Below, piece after piece: positions 1 through 5,494 of a stretch of DNA of 8,345 bases. Made by a program: the position numbers and the translations under genes. This stretch comes from Oscillospiraceae bacterium (GTDB taxonomy: Bacteria; Bacillota; Clostridia; Oscillospirales; Oscillospiraceae). The notes below the pieces were generated by a model. It was given only the letters and a program-made list of their open reading frames with translations, searched no databases and was not told the origin of the DNA. The stretch lies in assembly GCA_017557265.1 (NCBI GenBank), contig JAFZAM010000041.1, forward strand, positions 1 to 8,345. The letters are read 5' to 3'. Each line of letters begins with the position of its first letter. The stretch's first letter is position 1.

Positions 1-78
1 CGAAGCGTCTTCCCCTTCTCCATCGCCTTCAGAAACGTATTCGTGCCAGTTCAAAAAACCGTCACCTCGCAGTCAATA
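1..78 (-). other. Downstream gap and possible start of a third operon gene, cut by the window edge
   Basis: This stretch follows the stop codon of the URO-D-like gene on the minus strand. I see no terminator hairpin in it, so transcription may continue to the left. A Shine-Dalgarno-like GAGGTGA lies at 68-62 (minus strand). A TTG at 54-52 sits about 7 bases beyond it and opens a frame to the edge, but that frame uses poorly GC-biased codons. A second frame with an ATG at 23-21 reads MEKGKTL and has the GC-ending codons typical of this genome, but no good ribosome binding site. Which of these is real cannot be decided from 78 bases; only the absence of a terminator is fairly clear. Confidence 0.25.
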
Positions 79-1074
79 TCAATAACCGTGATTCTTATAC
101 CAGGGCTGGACGTAATCAAAGTAGAAGTCGTGAATGAACTGGGTGCGCCTCTTGACCTTGGGATCGTCGCCCATGGCGCCCATGACGGAGAAGGAGAAGC
201 CGCCGCCGGGCGCGAAGGTCTCTACGTACTCTTCCATACCGGCGCGGAGTTCGTCCTCATCATATACCTGGCCCCACTTGACGTTGTCCCAGCCGCCGGC
301 GATGCCGAGCTTGCGGCCGTATTTTTTCTTGATGCCGACGAGGTCGTTCGTCGTCTGGGCGGGATTCCAGTTGGAGATGCCCATCTCGACCCAGTCGGGA
401 ACGAACTGCTCGCACTTGCCGCAGTCGTGGCGCTCGATGAACATGCCGTTTTCGAGGGCGAGATCGCAGTGCATCTTGTGGTAGGGCTTGAAGAACTCAT
501 GGTACATCTCGACGCTGAAGAAGGGAGCGCGGTAGGCCGCGTCGTCGTCCATGAGCATGGCGCCGTCCGGATGCACATACTTGATCTGCATCTTCATGAC
601 GAGCAGATAGAACTTGGAGATATATTCGAGAAGCTCTTTGACCTCTTCGGGCTCCTCGTAGAGAGCGAGCATTGCGTCCTCGAAGCCCATGAGGGAGACG
701 AGGGTCAGAAAGTAGTCGCCGTTGGAGAAGGTGATGTACTTGTGCTCAAGATCGACGCCCTTGGTCTTCTTGGCGTAGTAGTCCTCAAAATCGAAATCGG
801 AGAAATCGGGGATCTTGAGCTGATCGCGCCACTTGGTAATGTCGGTGATGACGTACTCGCCGGGAGCGGGCATGGCTCCGTTGTTGAGGTCGGCGCTGCC
901 GACGTACTTGACGCCGAGGGTAGTGACTATGGGGCCGTTGGGGCAGGCCTGCGGAGTGAGCAGATCCTCCGCTACGCGGCCGCCGTGGCCGTCGAGCATG
1001 GAGGGGATGTACTCGGGGATCTCGCCGCTGAGATATCTTATGTAGTTCTCTTTGGGGCTGAGCTTGAATTCCAT
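79..1074 (-). CDS. URO-D-fold (PF01208) protein, probable methyltransferase/O-demethylase-type enzyme, first of two
   Basis: The product is a 331-residue protein of the uroporphyrinogen decarboxylase superfamily, probably cytosolic, with no signal peptide or membrane segment. It lacks the N-terminal RQAGR-type motif of true HemE, so a role in haem synthesis is unlikely. It resembles the branch that moves methyl groups to or from corrinoids or coenzyme M (MtaA, CmuA, MtvB/OdmB). Visible landmarks are DDD at 176-178 (end of a core strand), ERHDCGKC at 214-221 and GIAGGWD at 257-263. ERHDCG matches the H-x-C half of the methyltransferase zinc site (H216, C218). The later cysteine of that site is not evident: the APGGG segment at 288-292, where MtaA-type proteins carry it, has glycine. 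C221 could substitute. The start codon follows an AGAAGG ribosome binding site with 6-base spacing. The gene lies 42 bases downstream of the second URO-D-like gene with no terminator between, so the two probably share a transcript. The fold assignment is strong; the substrate is unknown. Confidence 0.85.
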   Translation of the reverse strand: MEFKLSPKENYIRYLSGEIPEYIPSMLDGHGGRVAEDLLTPQACPNGPIVTTLGVKYVGSADLNNGAMPAPGEYVITDITKWRDQLKIPDFSDFDFEDYYAKKTKGVDLEHKYITFSNGDYFLTLVSLMGFEDAMLALYEEPEEVKELLEYISKFYLLVMKMQIKYVHPDGAMLMDDDAAYRAPFFSVEMYHEFFKPYHKMHCDLALENGMFIERHDCGKCEQFVPDWVEMGISNWNPAQTTNDLVGIKKKYGRKLGIAGGWDNVKWGQVYDEDELRAGMEEYVETFAPGGGFSFSVMGAMGDDPKVKRRTQFIHDFYFDYVQPWYKNHGY

Positions 1075-1116
1075 GATGAACCTTCTTTCGTCAAAAGATA
1101 TATGTGATGTTTTTTC

Positions 1117-2103
1117 TTATTTGAACATTATCTCGCTCATGCGGTTGATCTCGGCGGTGACGGTGTCGTAGACGCCGAAGCTGCTGCCGGGGCCGCCGGC
1201 GGTCATGCCGGGGATGAAATAGAGCGGGCCGCAGTCGCGGCACATCTGCTCGACGTAAGCGCGGACCTCGTCGGCCTTCCAGTCGGGAACGTCGACGATG
1301 CCGTTGTTGATGCCGCCCATGAAGCTTATCTGTCCGCCGTATTTCTTGACGAGAGCGGGAACGTCGTTGGTATTGAGGACGCCCTGCCAGATATCGATGC
1401 CCATCTCTATCATATAGGGGACGAGCGTCGCGGCGTAGCTGTCGGAATGGTGGATGACGAGCTCGACGCCGTGGCTGTGATAGTAGCCGTATATCTCCTT
1501 GTAGCTGTCAAGGAAGAATTCCTCGAACATATCGGGAGAGAGGAAGGTCGAGCGCTGGGAGCCCCAGTCGTCGTGGTGGATGATGGCGTCGGGCTTCATA
1601 TACTTGCACATCTGCTCTGCAAAGCGCAGCTCGTACTCGGTCAGGTACTTGATGAGGTCGTGCATGGCGTCGGGCTCAAGATAGAAGTTTATCATGGCGT
1701 CGTCCATGCCCATCAGATAATGGGACTGCTCGAAAAGACCCGGAGCGATGGTCGGGCAGGCGAACTGCTCGTTCCTGTCGATCGCGGCGGCTCTTTCGGC
1801 GAAGGGAGCCCAGTCGTCCTCGGTGAAGTCGAGGGAGGGAGCGTGGACTATCTCTTTCCACTTAGTGACGTCCTTGAGGACCTTGTGCGCGTCGTCGTGG
1901 ACAGGGAAGGGACCGGGAGTCCCGGGAGCCCACGTTATCGTAACGCCCCATTCGTCGACTATCGTGCCGCCGGGCTTGAGGCCGCTTCTCGCGCCGCGCC
2001 CCGGACGCCCCATGGAAAAGGCGAGGGCCTCGAACTGGTTGACAAAACGGTCGGGCTTTCCGCCGTGAATGCACTCGAGCATATTCTGTCTTTTAGTCAG
2101 CAT
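1117..2103 (-). CDS. URO-D-fold (PF01208) protein, probable corrinoid-dependent methyltransferase/O-demethylase type, operon-leading gene
   Basis: The product is a 328-residue soluble protein of the uroporphyrinogen decarboxylase superfamily, distant from its neighbour at 79-1074 and clearly not HemE. The N-terminus (MLTKRQNMLECIHGGKPDRF) is the usual opening of the methyltransferase-like members. IIHHDDWGSQ at 174-183 and the FLSP that follows (187-190) are typical of URO-D-family proteins linked to methyl-group demethylation in acetogens and related anaerobes. At the site where MtaA-like enzymes carry H-x-C, this protein has HHSDS (218-222), so an aspartate replaces the cysteine. The C-terminal loop reads FIPGMTAGGPG (296-306), without a cysteine in the expected place. 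A zinc thiolate site is therefore doubtful, and acid/base or oxygen-ligand chemistry is possible. The start at 2103 has an AGGAG ribosome binding site 5 bases away and a strong promoter about 40 bases upstream. It is the first gene of the minus-strand operon, divergent from the HTH regulator. The substrate cannot be named from sequence. Confidence 0.87.
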   Translation of the reverse strand: MLTKRQNMLECIHGGKPDRFVNQFEALAFSMGRPGRGARSGLKPGGTIVDEWGVTITWAPGTPGPFPVHDDAHKVLKDVTKWKEIVHAPSLDFTEDDWAPFAERAAAIDRNEQFACPTIAPGLFEQSHYLMGMDDAMINFYLEPDAMHDLIKYLTEYELRFAEQMCKYMKPDAIIHHDDWGSQRSTFLSPDMFEEFFLDSYKEIYGYYHSHGVELVIHHSDSYAATLVPYMIEMGIDIWQGVLNTNDVPALVKKYGGQISFMGGINNGIVDVPDWKADEVRAYVEQMCRDCGPLYFIPGMTAGGPGSSFGVYDTVTAEINRMSEIMFK

Positions 2104-2149
2104 AAATACTCCTGTCCGCAGCGCAGAACGCCGCTATTGTATTAAAAAT

Positions 2150-2178
2150 AATATAACATATTTCTTTTCTAATGTGAA
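2150..2178 (-). promoter_or_regulatory. Sigma70-type promoter of the URO-D-like operon
   Basis: On the minus strand, TTCACA (2178-2173, 5 of 6 to the -35 consensus) is followed by a 17-base spacer and TATATT (2155-2150, 5 of 6). The spacer ends in TGT, giving an extended -10 element. Transcription would start near 2143, leaving a leader of about 40 bases that contains the AGGAG ribosome binding site. The GTGC operator cluster lies about 70-110 bases upstream of the -35 box on this strand, a position suited to an activator or to looping rather than simple occlusion. Confidence 0.7.
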
Positions 2179-2244
2179 TACCCAGAAGTATAAATCGTTT
2201 AATGTTTTGCGGCTTACGCGGCCGGAATTAAACGACGCGAGATC

Positions 2245-2289
2245 GTGCGGCACAAAATGTGCCATTTCGTCTTGCAAAATGTGCGCACA
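2245..2289. promoter_or_regulatory. Probable operator cluster of GTGC/GCAC half-sites between divergent genes
   Basis: An exact 10-bp direct repeat, CAAAATGTGC, occurs at 2253-2262 and 2275-2284, 22 bp apart, close to two helical turns. The first copy is the core of a perfect inverted repeat, GGCACA-AAA-TGTGCC (2249-2263). The second runs into the perfect palindrome TGTGCGCACA (2280-2289). A further GTGC-G-GCAC palindrome overlaps at 2245-2253. The second copy covers the -35 box and spacer of the regulator promoter, so a bound protein would block that promoter. The obvious candidate ligand is the HTH protein encoded immediately downstream (negative autoregulation), with possible control of the divergent operon. 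The repeats are seen directly; the binding partner is inferred. Confidence 0.65.
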
Positions 2290-2300
2290 CTGTGTATAAT
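2272..2300 (+). promoter_or_regulatory. Sigma70-type promoter of the HTH regulator gene
   Basis: TTGCAA (2272-2277, 4 of 6) is followed by exactly 17 bases and a perfect TATAAT (2295-2300). Transcription would start around 2306-2308, giving a very short leader of 11-13 bases before the ATG at 2319. The ribosome binding site, GGTGATC at 2309-2315, would then lie almost at the 5' end of the mRNA. A palindrome (2280-2289) sits in the spacer, and one copy of the 10-bp direct repeat covers the -35 box. Confidence 0.72.
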
Positions 2301-2318
2301 CATAGACGGGTGATCGAA

Positions 2319-3863
2319 ATGGTATTTGCCGACAAGCTCAATTTCCTCATCAAACTTACCAACACGACCAACAAACAGCTCGGCGAACTGCTGAACATAC
2401 ATCAGTCGCAGATAAGCCGCATGCGCAGCGGCGCGCGCGGCGTGCCCGGCAACGGGGAATACATCCGCATCATGGCGACGCATTTCGCCTCCCGTATCAC
2501 CGAGGACTATCAGCGCTCGGCGATCGCCGAGGCGCTCGGAAGACCGCCTCTGAGGCTCCCCGTCGAGACGGGAGTGCTTTCCGTCATTCTGACCGAATGG
2601 CTCATCGGCGCCGTCGAGGACAGCGGCGAGAAGGCCGAGCTCTATCTGAGAAACTACAGAAATCTCGGAGTCGCCCGCGACAGTACGGGGGAGGAGCAGC
2701 CGGAGATACCGCCTGAGCACAGGGGAGACGTCTTCGTATATTACGGAGAAGCCGGTAAACGCGCCGCGGTATATGCGTTTTTGGGCTTCATGCTCGAGCA
2801 GAGGGAGCCGCAGCAGATCGACATCAGCTGCGACGAGAGCCTGAACTGGCTCGAGACCGACAAGGAATTCATCATGAAGGTCCAGGAATACATGAACGAG
2901 CTCGAGAGGCGCGGCTTTACCTGCCGGCGCATCGTGGGCCCGATAACTGATCTCGACTATACGTACGCCTCGCTTCGTTTCCGCTGGCTGCCTTACCTGC
3001 TTTCAGGCCGCGCCGTTTCTTACTATTATCCGCGCCTGCGTGACGGCGTGTACCGCCGTACGCTCATGGTAGCGCGGGGCAAATGCGCGCTTCTTTCAAT
3101 GTCCACAGGCCGTTTCGGCCCGAGCAGGGTCACGTTTTTCATCAAGGACCCGGAGGTCACGGATGCTCTCGACGCCGAGTTCGCGGATTATCTCGCGATG
3201 TGTATGCCGCACATGAATGTTTTCGACGTCAAGCAGAGTCCGGAGCAGTGCATCACAAGGTTCACGGAGATCCAGGCCGCGCCGATGGCCAGCATACAGC
3301 GCTCAAACTCACTTTCAGCCATAACGATGCCCTCCTCGGTAGCGAACTCCGTAAAAATGGATAATCCCGACCAGCAGAGACTCTTCAACGACTGGTATAC
3401 CAAGCTCACGGAGAGCTTCGAGAACGTTATCAAGGATCATCCGGTCACGGACGCCATCTATCTCGCGTCTCCCGAGGAGGTCGCGGAGGGAAAGGTTATC
3501 CTTCCAATCGCCGTGACGTTCGGCGCGTCGCAGGCCGCATACACCGTTGAGCGATACCTGCTCCATCTGCGGAACATCCTCTGGTACGTGGAGAACGTCC
3601 CGAACTACCATCTGCTCATCGTCGACGAAAAGGACGAGGATCTCGATTTCGCCTGCATAAAGGAGAGCTACCGCGCCGTCCTCGTGCGCAGGGGGGATCC
3701 GTACCGGGTCATAGAGGTCACAGAAAGAAACATGGTATCGGCGTTCAGCGAGCTGCTGCACCGCTCGCTCGGAGACATGGCGCCCGACAGCGAGCGCAAG
3801 GACAAGGCCGCGCGCATACGCGACCTCATCCGACGCCTCGAGGCGATAAAGACCGCCGAGTGA
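2319..3863 (+). CDS. XRE-type helix-turn-helix transcriptional regulator with a large uncharacterised C-terminal region
   Basis: The product is a 514-residue soluble protein. Residues 5-57 form an XRE/Cro-like helix-turn-helix: TTNKQLGELLNIHQSQISRM (16-35) gives the two helices of the motif, with the recognition helix around IHQSQISRMRSG. The remaining roughly 450 residues match no domain I recognise. They are mixed alpha/beta without membrane segments, rich in aromatic residues around 210-240 (FRWLPYLL, SYYYPRL), and end in a charged helix (491-514). The size suggests sensing of a ligand or partner protein. I chose the ATG at 2319 because GGTGATC (2309-2315), a 7-base complement to the 16S rRNA end, lies just upstream. 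A GTG at 2310 would add three residues, and the ATG at 2259 lies upstream of the promoter's -10 box. The gene is divergent from the URO-D-like operon and separated by paired promoters and an operator cluster, so it likely controls that operon and itself. A strong terminator follows the stop codon. Confidence 0.85.
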   Translation: MVFADKLNFLIKLTNTTNKQLGELLNIHQSQISRMRSGARGVPGNGEYIRIMATHFASRITEDYQRSAIAEALGRPPLRLPVETGVLSVILTEWLIGAVEDSGEKAELYLRNYRNLGVARDSTGEEQPEIPPEHRGDVFVYYGEAGKRAAVYAFLGFMLEQREPQQIDISCDESLNWLETDKEFIMKVQEYMNELERRGFTCRRIVGPITDLDYTYASLRFRWLPYLLSGRAVSYYYPRLRDGVYRRTLMVARGKCALLSMSTGRFGPSRVTFFIKDPEVTDALDAEFADYLAMCMPHMNVFDVKQSPEQCITRFTEIQAAPMASIQRSNSLSAITMPSSVANSVKMDNPDQQRLFNDWYTKLTESFENVIKDHPVTDAIYLASPEEVAEGKVILPIAVTFGASQAAYTVERYLLHLRNILWYVENVPNYHLLIVDEKDEDLDFACIKESYRAVLVRRGDPYRVIEVTERNMVSAFSELLHRSLGDMAPDSERKDKAARIRDLIRRLEAIKTAE

Positions 3864-3871
3864 TAGATAAG

Positions 3872-3907
3872 AAAAAGCCCCTCTCCCCGAAGCGGGAGAG
3901 GGGCTTT
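3872..3907. terminator. Bidirectional intrinsic terminator between convergent genes
   Basis: A perfect 14-bp stem pairs AAAGCCCCTCTCCC (3874-3887) with GGGAGAGGGGCTTT (3894-3907) around a 6-base loop. It is flanked by A-rich sequence on the left (GAAAAA) and T-rich sequence on the right (TTTGCCGTATTT). On the minus strand the stem is followed by a run of five T, so it should work well for the GNAT gene as well as for the regulator. It begins about 9 bases after the regulator's stop codon and ends 8 bases before the GNAT stop codon. Confidence 0.88.
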
Positions 3908-3915
3908 GCCGTATT

Positions 3916-5010
3916 TCAGACGAGCTGGCCGGGCAGCTTGAGCTTTTTCTTCGGCGGGAAGGCCCTGTCGAACTCCTCCGCCTCGTTCTCGTCGACGTAG
4001 TAGCCCTTCGGCGTCTGATAGACGCCGGTCACTCCGTCGAGATAGCCCGGTTTGAGCTCCTTGCAGAGAAAGAAGGACGAGTCCGCTCCCTCGGGCAGAT
4101 CATGGTATCTTATGCCGAAATTGCGCGCGTAATCGAAGCCGCAGGTCCCGTAAAACTTGATGTTGCCCTCAAACAGGACGGCGCCGAAGCCCATCTCCGC
4201 AGCCCTTTCAAGGCAGAAGTCAAGAAGCTGTTTTCCGTATCCCCTGCGCTTGAGCTCCGGCGTTATGCATATGGGTCCCATAGTCAGCACGTCGACGTCC
4301 TTCCCGTCGTCGCCGTTGATAACGGTTCGCATGAACATATTCTGCCCGATGATCTTCCCGTTCTTTTCCATGACGAAGTCCAGCTCTTTGACAAATGCCG
4401 GATCGTCGCGCAGGACGTGCATGACGTAGTGCTCAAGGCAGCCGGGCCTGTATACGTTCCAGAATGACTCGCGTATGAGGTTTTCGACCTCGCCGTAGTC
4501 CTCCGGTCTTTCCGCTCGAATAATATAGTCTTTTCCTTCCATCGTGTTTCCTCCCATTGTATAAGGCGTTCCGGTCAGCGCGAATTCGATCTCGTCAAGC
4601 CCGTTTTTCGAGGCGAGAACCGCGCCGGTCGGAATAAACCCTTCTTTGACGTAAAGCCGTTTTGCTTTTTCGTTGTTTTCCAGTATCCATAAAGTCGGGA
4701 CACCGTTGCATTGCCCGATCGCAAACCTCAGCAGCCTCGTCCCATACCCCATGCCCTGCCTTTCGGGAAGGACGTAGAGATCGGCTATAACGCTGTCCGT
4801 CACGGAGACGATGCCGACGGGTTCAACCTCGACGAGCACAAAAAACCGGCTGCCGGCGTCGATCTTTTTTGAGATATACTCGCGCTGACGCTCCGGCGTA
4901 TGCCGGCGGACAAATTCCGCGTCGCAGAAAGAGCGGTGCGACTCCTGCCATGACGCGGAGTGGATCGCCGCAGCCTCCGATATATTTAAGCTGTCGACGG
5001 GGATTATCAT
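3916..5010 (-). CDS. Tandem GNAT-family N-acetyltransferase (two fused GNAT domains)
   Basis: This 364-residue protein has two Gcn5-related acetyltransferase domains, each expected to move an acetyl group from acetyl-CoA to an amine; the acceptors are unknown. Domain 1 (residues 1-150) shows IADLYVLPERQGMGYGTRLL (75-94), containing the acetyl-CoA-binding Q/R-x-x-G-x-G/A loop as RQGMGYG, followed by a LWILENNEKAKRLYVKEGF tail (107-125) typical of the family. Domain 2 (about 157-364) shows TMGPICITPELKRRGYGKQL (243-262) with the loop as KRRGYGK, then FYGTCGFDYAR (286-296) and a C-terminal extension (PGYLDGVTGVY) usual in a roughly 208-residue stand-alone family of Firmicutes and relatives. The length is about twice that of a single GNAT. 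The domains are joined in one frame without a stop, yet a GGGAGG ribosome binding site precedes Met157. A shorter second product is therefore likely. The start at 5010 has only a weak GGTGA. The gene lies downstream of tRNA-Ser; no clear promoter of its own was found beyond a TATAAC (5044-5039) lacking a -35 box. Confidence 0.85.
   Translation of the reverse strand: MIIPVDSLNISEAAAIHSASWQESHRSFCDAEFVRRHTPERQREYISKKIDAGSRFFVLVEVEPVGIVSVTDSVIADLYVLPERQGMGYGTRLLRFAIGQCNGVPTLWILENNEKAKRLYVKEGFIPTGAVLASKNGLDEIEFALTGTPYTMGGNTMEGKDYIIRAERPEDYGEVENLIRESFWNVYRPGCLEHYVMHVLRDDPAFVKELDFVMEKNGKIIGQNMFMRTVINGDDGKDVDVLTMGPICITPELKRRGYGKQLLDFCLERAAEMGFGAVLFEGNIKFYGTCGFDYARNFGIRYHDLPEGADSSFFLCKELKPGYLDGVTGVYQTPKGYYVDENEAEEFDRAFPPKKKLKLPGQLV
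4540..4555 (-). promoter_or_regulatory. Internal ribosome binding site and start for the second GNAT domain
   Basis: On the minus strand, GGGAGG (4555-4550) lies 7 bases ahead of ATG (4542-4540), which is in frame with the large GNAT reading frame and encodes Met157. This is the best ribosome binding site for any GNAT start here, far better than the one at 5010. The protein from Met157 would be 208 residues, about the normal length for its stand-alone relatives. It suggests either two overlapping products or a recent loss of the stop codon between two once-separate genes. Confidence 0.7.
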
Positions 5011-5046
5011 AAAGCATTCACCAAACGGACTGACTGCAGTTATACT

Positions 5047-5085
5047 GAAAGAGACCTCTTTTGGCGTCCAAAAGAGGTCTCTTTC
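5047..5085 (-). terminator. Terminator hairpin directly after tRNA-Ser
   Basis: A perfect 18-bp inverted repeat (5047-5064 with 5068-5085) encloses a 3-base loop. It begins only one base beyond the encoded CCA of the tRNA gene. On the minus strand the stem ends in GGTCTCTTTC and is followed by AGTATAAC, so the T tract is short and partly inside the stem. It likely stops tRNA transcription and may guide 3' trimming. The GNAT start codon lies 37 bases further on. Confidence 0.8.
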
Positions 5086-5086
5086 G

Positions 5087-5178
5087 TGGCGGAGAAGATG
5101 GGATTTGAACCCATGCTACGCTCATCGCGTACTACTCCCTTAGCAGGGGAGCCCCTTCGGCCTCTTGGGTACTTCTCC
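5087..5178 (-). tRNA. tRNA-Ser, anticodon GCU (reads AGC/AGU)
   Basis: The minus strand folds as a class II tRNA of 92 bases. The acceptor stem pairs GGAGAAG with CTTCTCC, followed by discriminator G and an encoded CCA (5089-5087). The D arm contains CCC-AAGAGGCCGAA-GGGG. The anticodon stem CTCCC/GGGAG holds the loop CTGCTAA with anticodon GCT. A long variable arm (TACGC/GCGTA around GATGA) is diagnostic of the Ser/Leu/Tyr class, and the T arm is ATGGG-TTCAAAT-CCCAT. The long variable arm, the GCT anticodon and discriminator G identify serine. It has its own promoter and terminator, so it appears to be a single-gene unit. Confidence 0.97.
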
Positions 5179-5197
5179 ACGGAGCCGAGCAATCGTC

Positions 5198-5226
5198 ATA
5201 TTAGCATATAGTCGCGGGTTTGTCAA
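5198..5226 (-). promoter_or_regulatory. Promoter of tRNA-Ser
   Basis: On the minus strand there is a perfect TTGACA (5226-5221), a 17-base spacer ending in TGC (extended -10 element), and TAATAT (5203-5198, 4 of 6). Transcription would begin near 5191, about 13 bases before the mature tRNA 5' end at 5178. The strong -35 box suits a highly expressed stable RNA. Confidence 0.75.
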
Positions 5227-5329
5227 TCGCGGTTTTTATAATTGAAAAGCAACGGCTTCGCGACAAAAGGCGACAGGTTTTGCCCTTCGTGCGCGGTAAG
5301 ATGGAAAAAAGTCGAAAAGCGGTGATATC

Positions 5330-5494
5330 ATGCCCGATGACTTGAAAAAAGAGACTCTCGAGAGGTTCGTTTACGTTTACGGCTGGGAGCCGCAGGTCGC
5401 CTGCAAGGTCTTCAACTTCCTGTACGGCGCGCGTCTGACGCCTGACCTTCTCGTATGGCTGCTGGAGCGCGAGAGCGCGCCTATGACAGACTGA
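5330..5494 (+). CDS. Small uncharacterised protein, 54 residues
   Basis: ATG at 5330 opens a 54-codon frame (begins MPDDLKKETLERFVYVYGWE, ends in SAPMTD) closed by TGA at 5492-5494. GGTGAT (5321-5326) lies 3 bases before the ATG, the same arrangement as at the HTH regulator, matching the extended 16S complement AAGGAGGTGATC. The codons are strongly GC-ending like the neighbouring genes. The protein is predicted to be helical and soluble, with an acidic/basic N-terminus, a central aromatic stretch (RFVYVYGWEP) and a Leu/Trp-rich helix (PDLLVWLLE). I do not recognise the family. Its last 14 bases overlap the 3' end of recG on the other strand. I found no convincing plus-strand promoter; TATAAT at 5237-5242 has no correctly spaced -35 box. 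Confidence 0.62.
   Translation: MPDDLKKETLERFVYVYGWEPQVACKVFNFLYGARLTPDLLVWLLERESAPMTD

Noticed and set aside
43..1107. Plus-strand open frame of 354 codons
   Set aside because: It is antisense to the URO-D-like gene and arises from its codon bias. The protein is a low-complexity mix of Val, Asp, Glu and Leu, with no ribosome binding site.
79..2103. Annotation of either URO-D-like gene as hemE
   Set aside because: The N-terminal RQAGR-type substrate-binding motif of true uroporphyrinogen decarboxylase is absent in both, two copies lie in tandem, and no other haem genes are nearby.
2259..2318. Longer N-terminus for the HTH regulator from ATG 2259
   Set aside because: It would start upstream of the -35 and -10 boxes and inside the operator cluster, and it has no ribosome binding site. 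The ATG at 2319 has GGTGATC at the right distance.
5033..5040. 8-bp palindrome ACTGCAGT upstream of the GNAT gene
   Set aside because: It is short, single, and without spacing or repeats that would suggest an operator.
5087..5178. tRNA-Ser as an attachment site for an integrated element
   Set aside because: No integrase gene and no second copy of the tRNA 3' end were seen in the window.
5220..5242. TTGTCA and TATAAT as a plus-strand promoter for the 54-residue gene
   Set aside because: The spacer is only 11 bases, too short for a sigma70 promoter. The TTGTCA is largely the tRNA promoter's -35 box read on the other strand.
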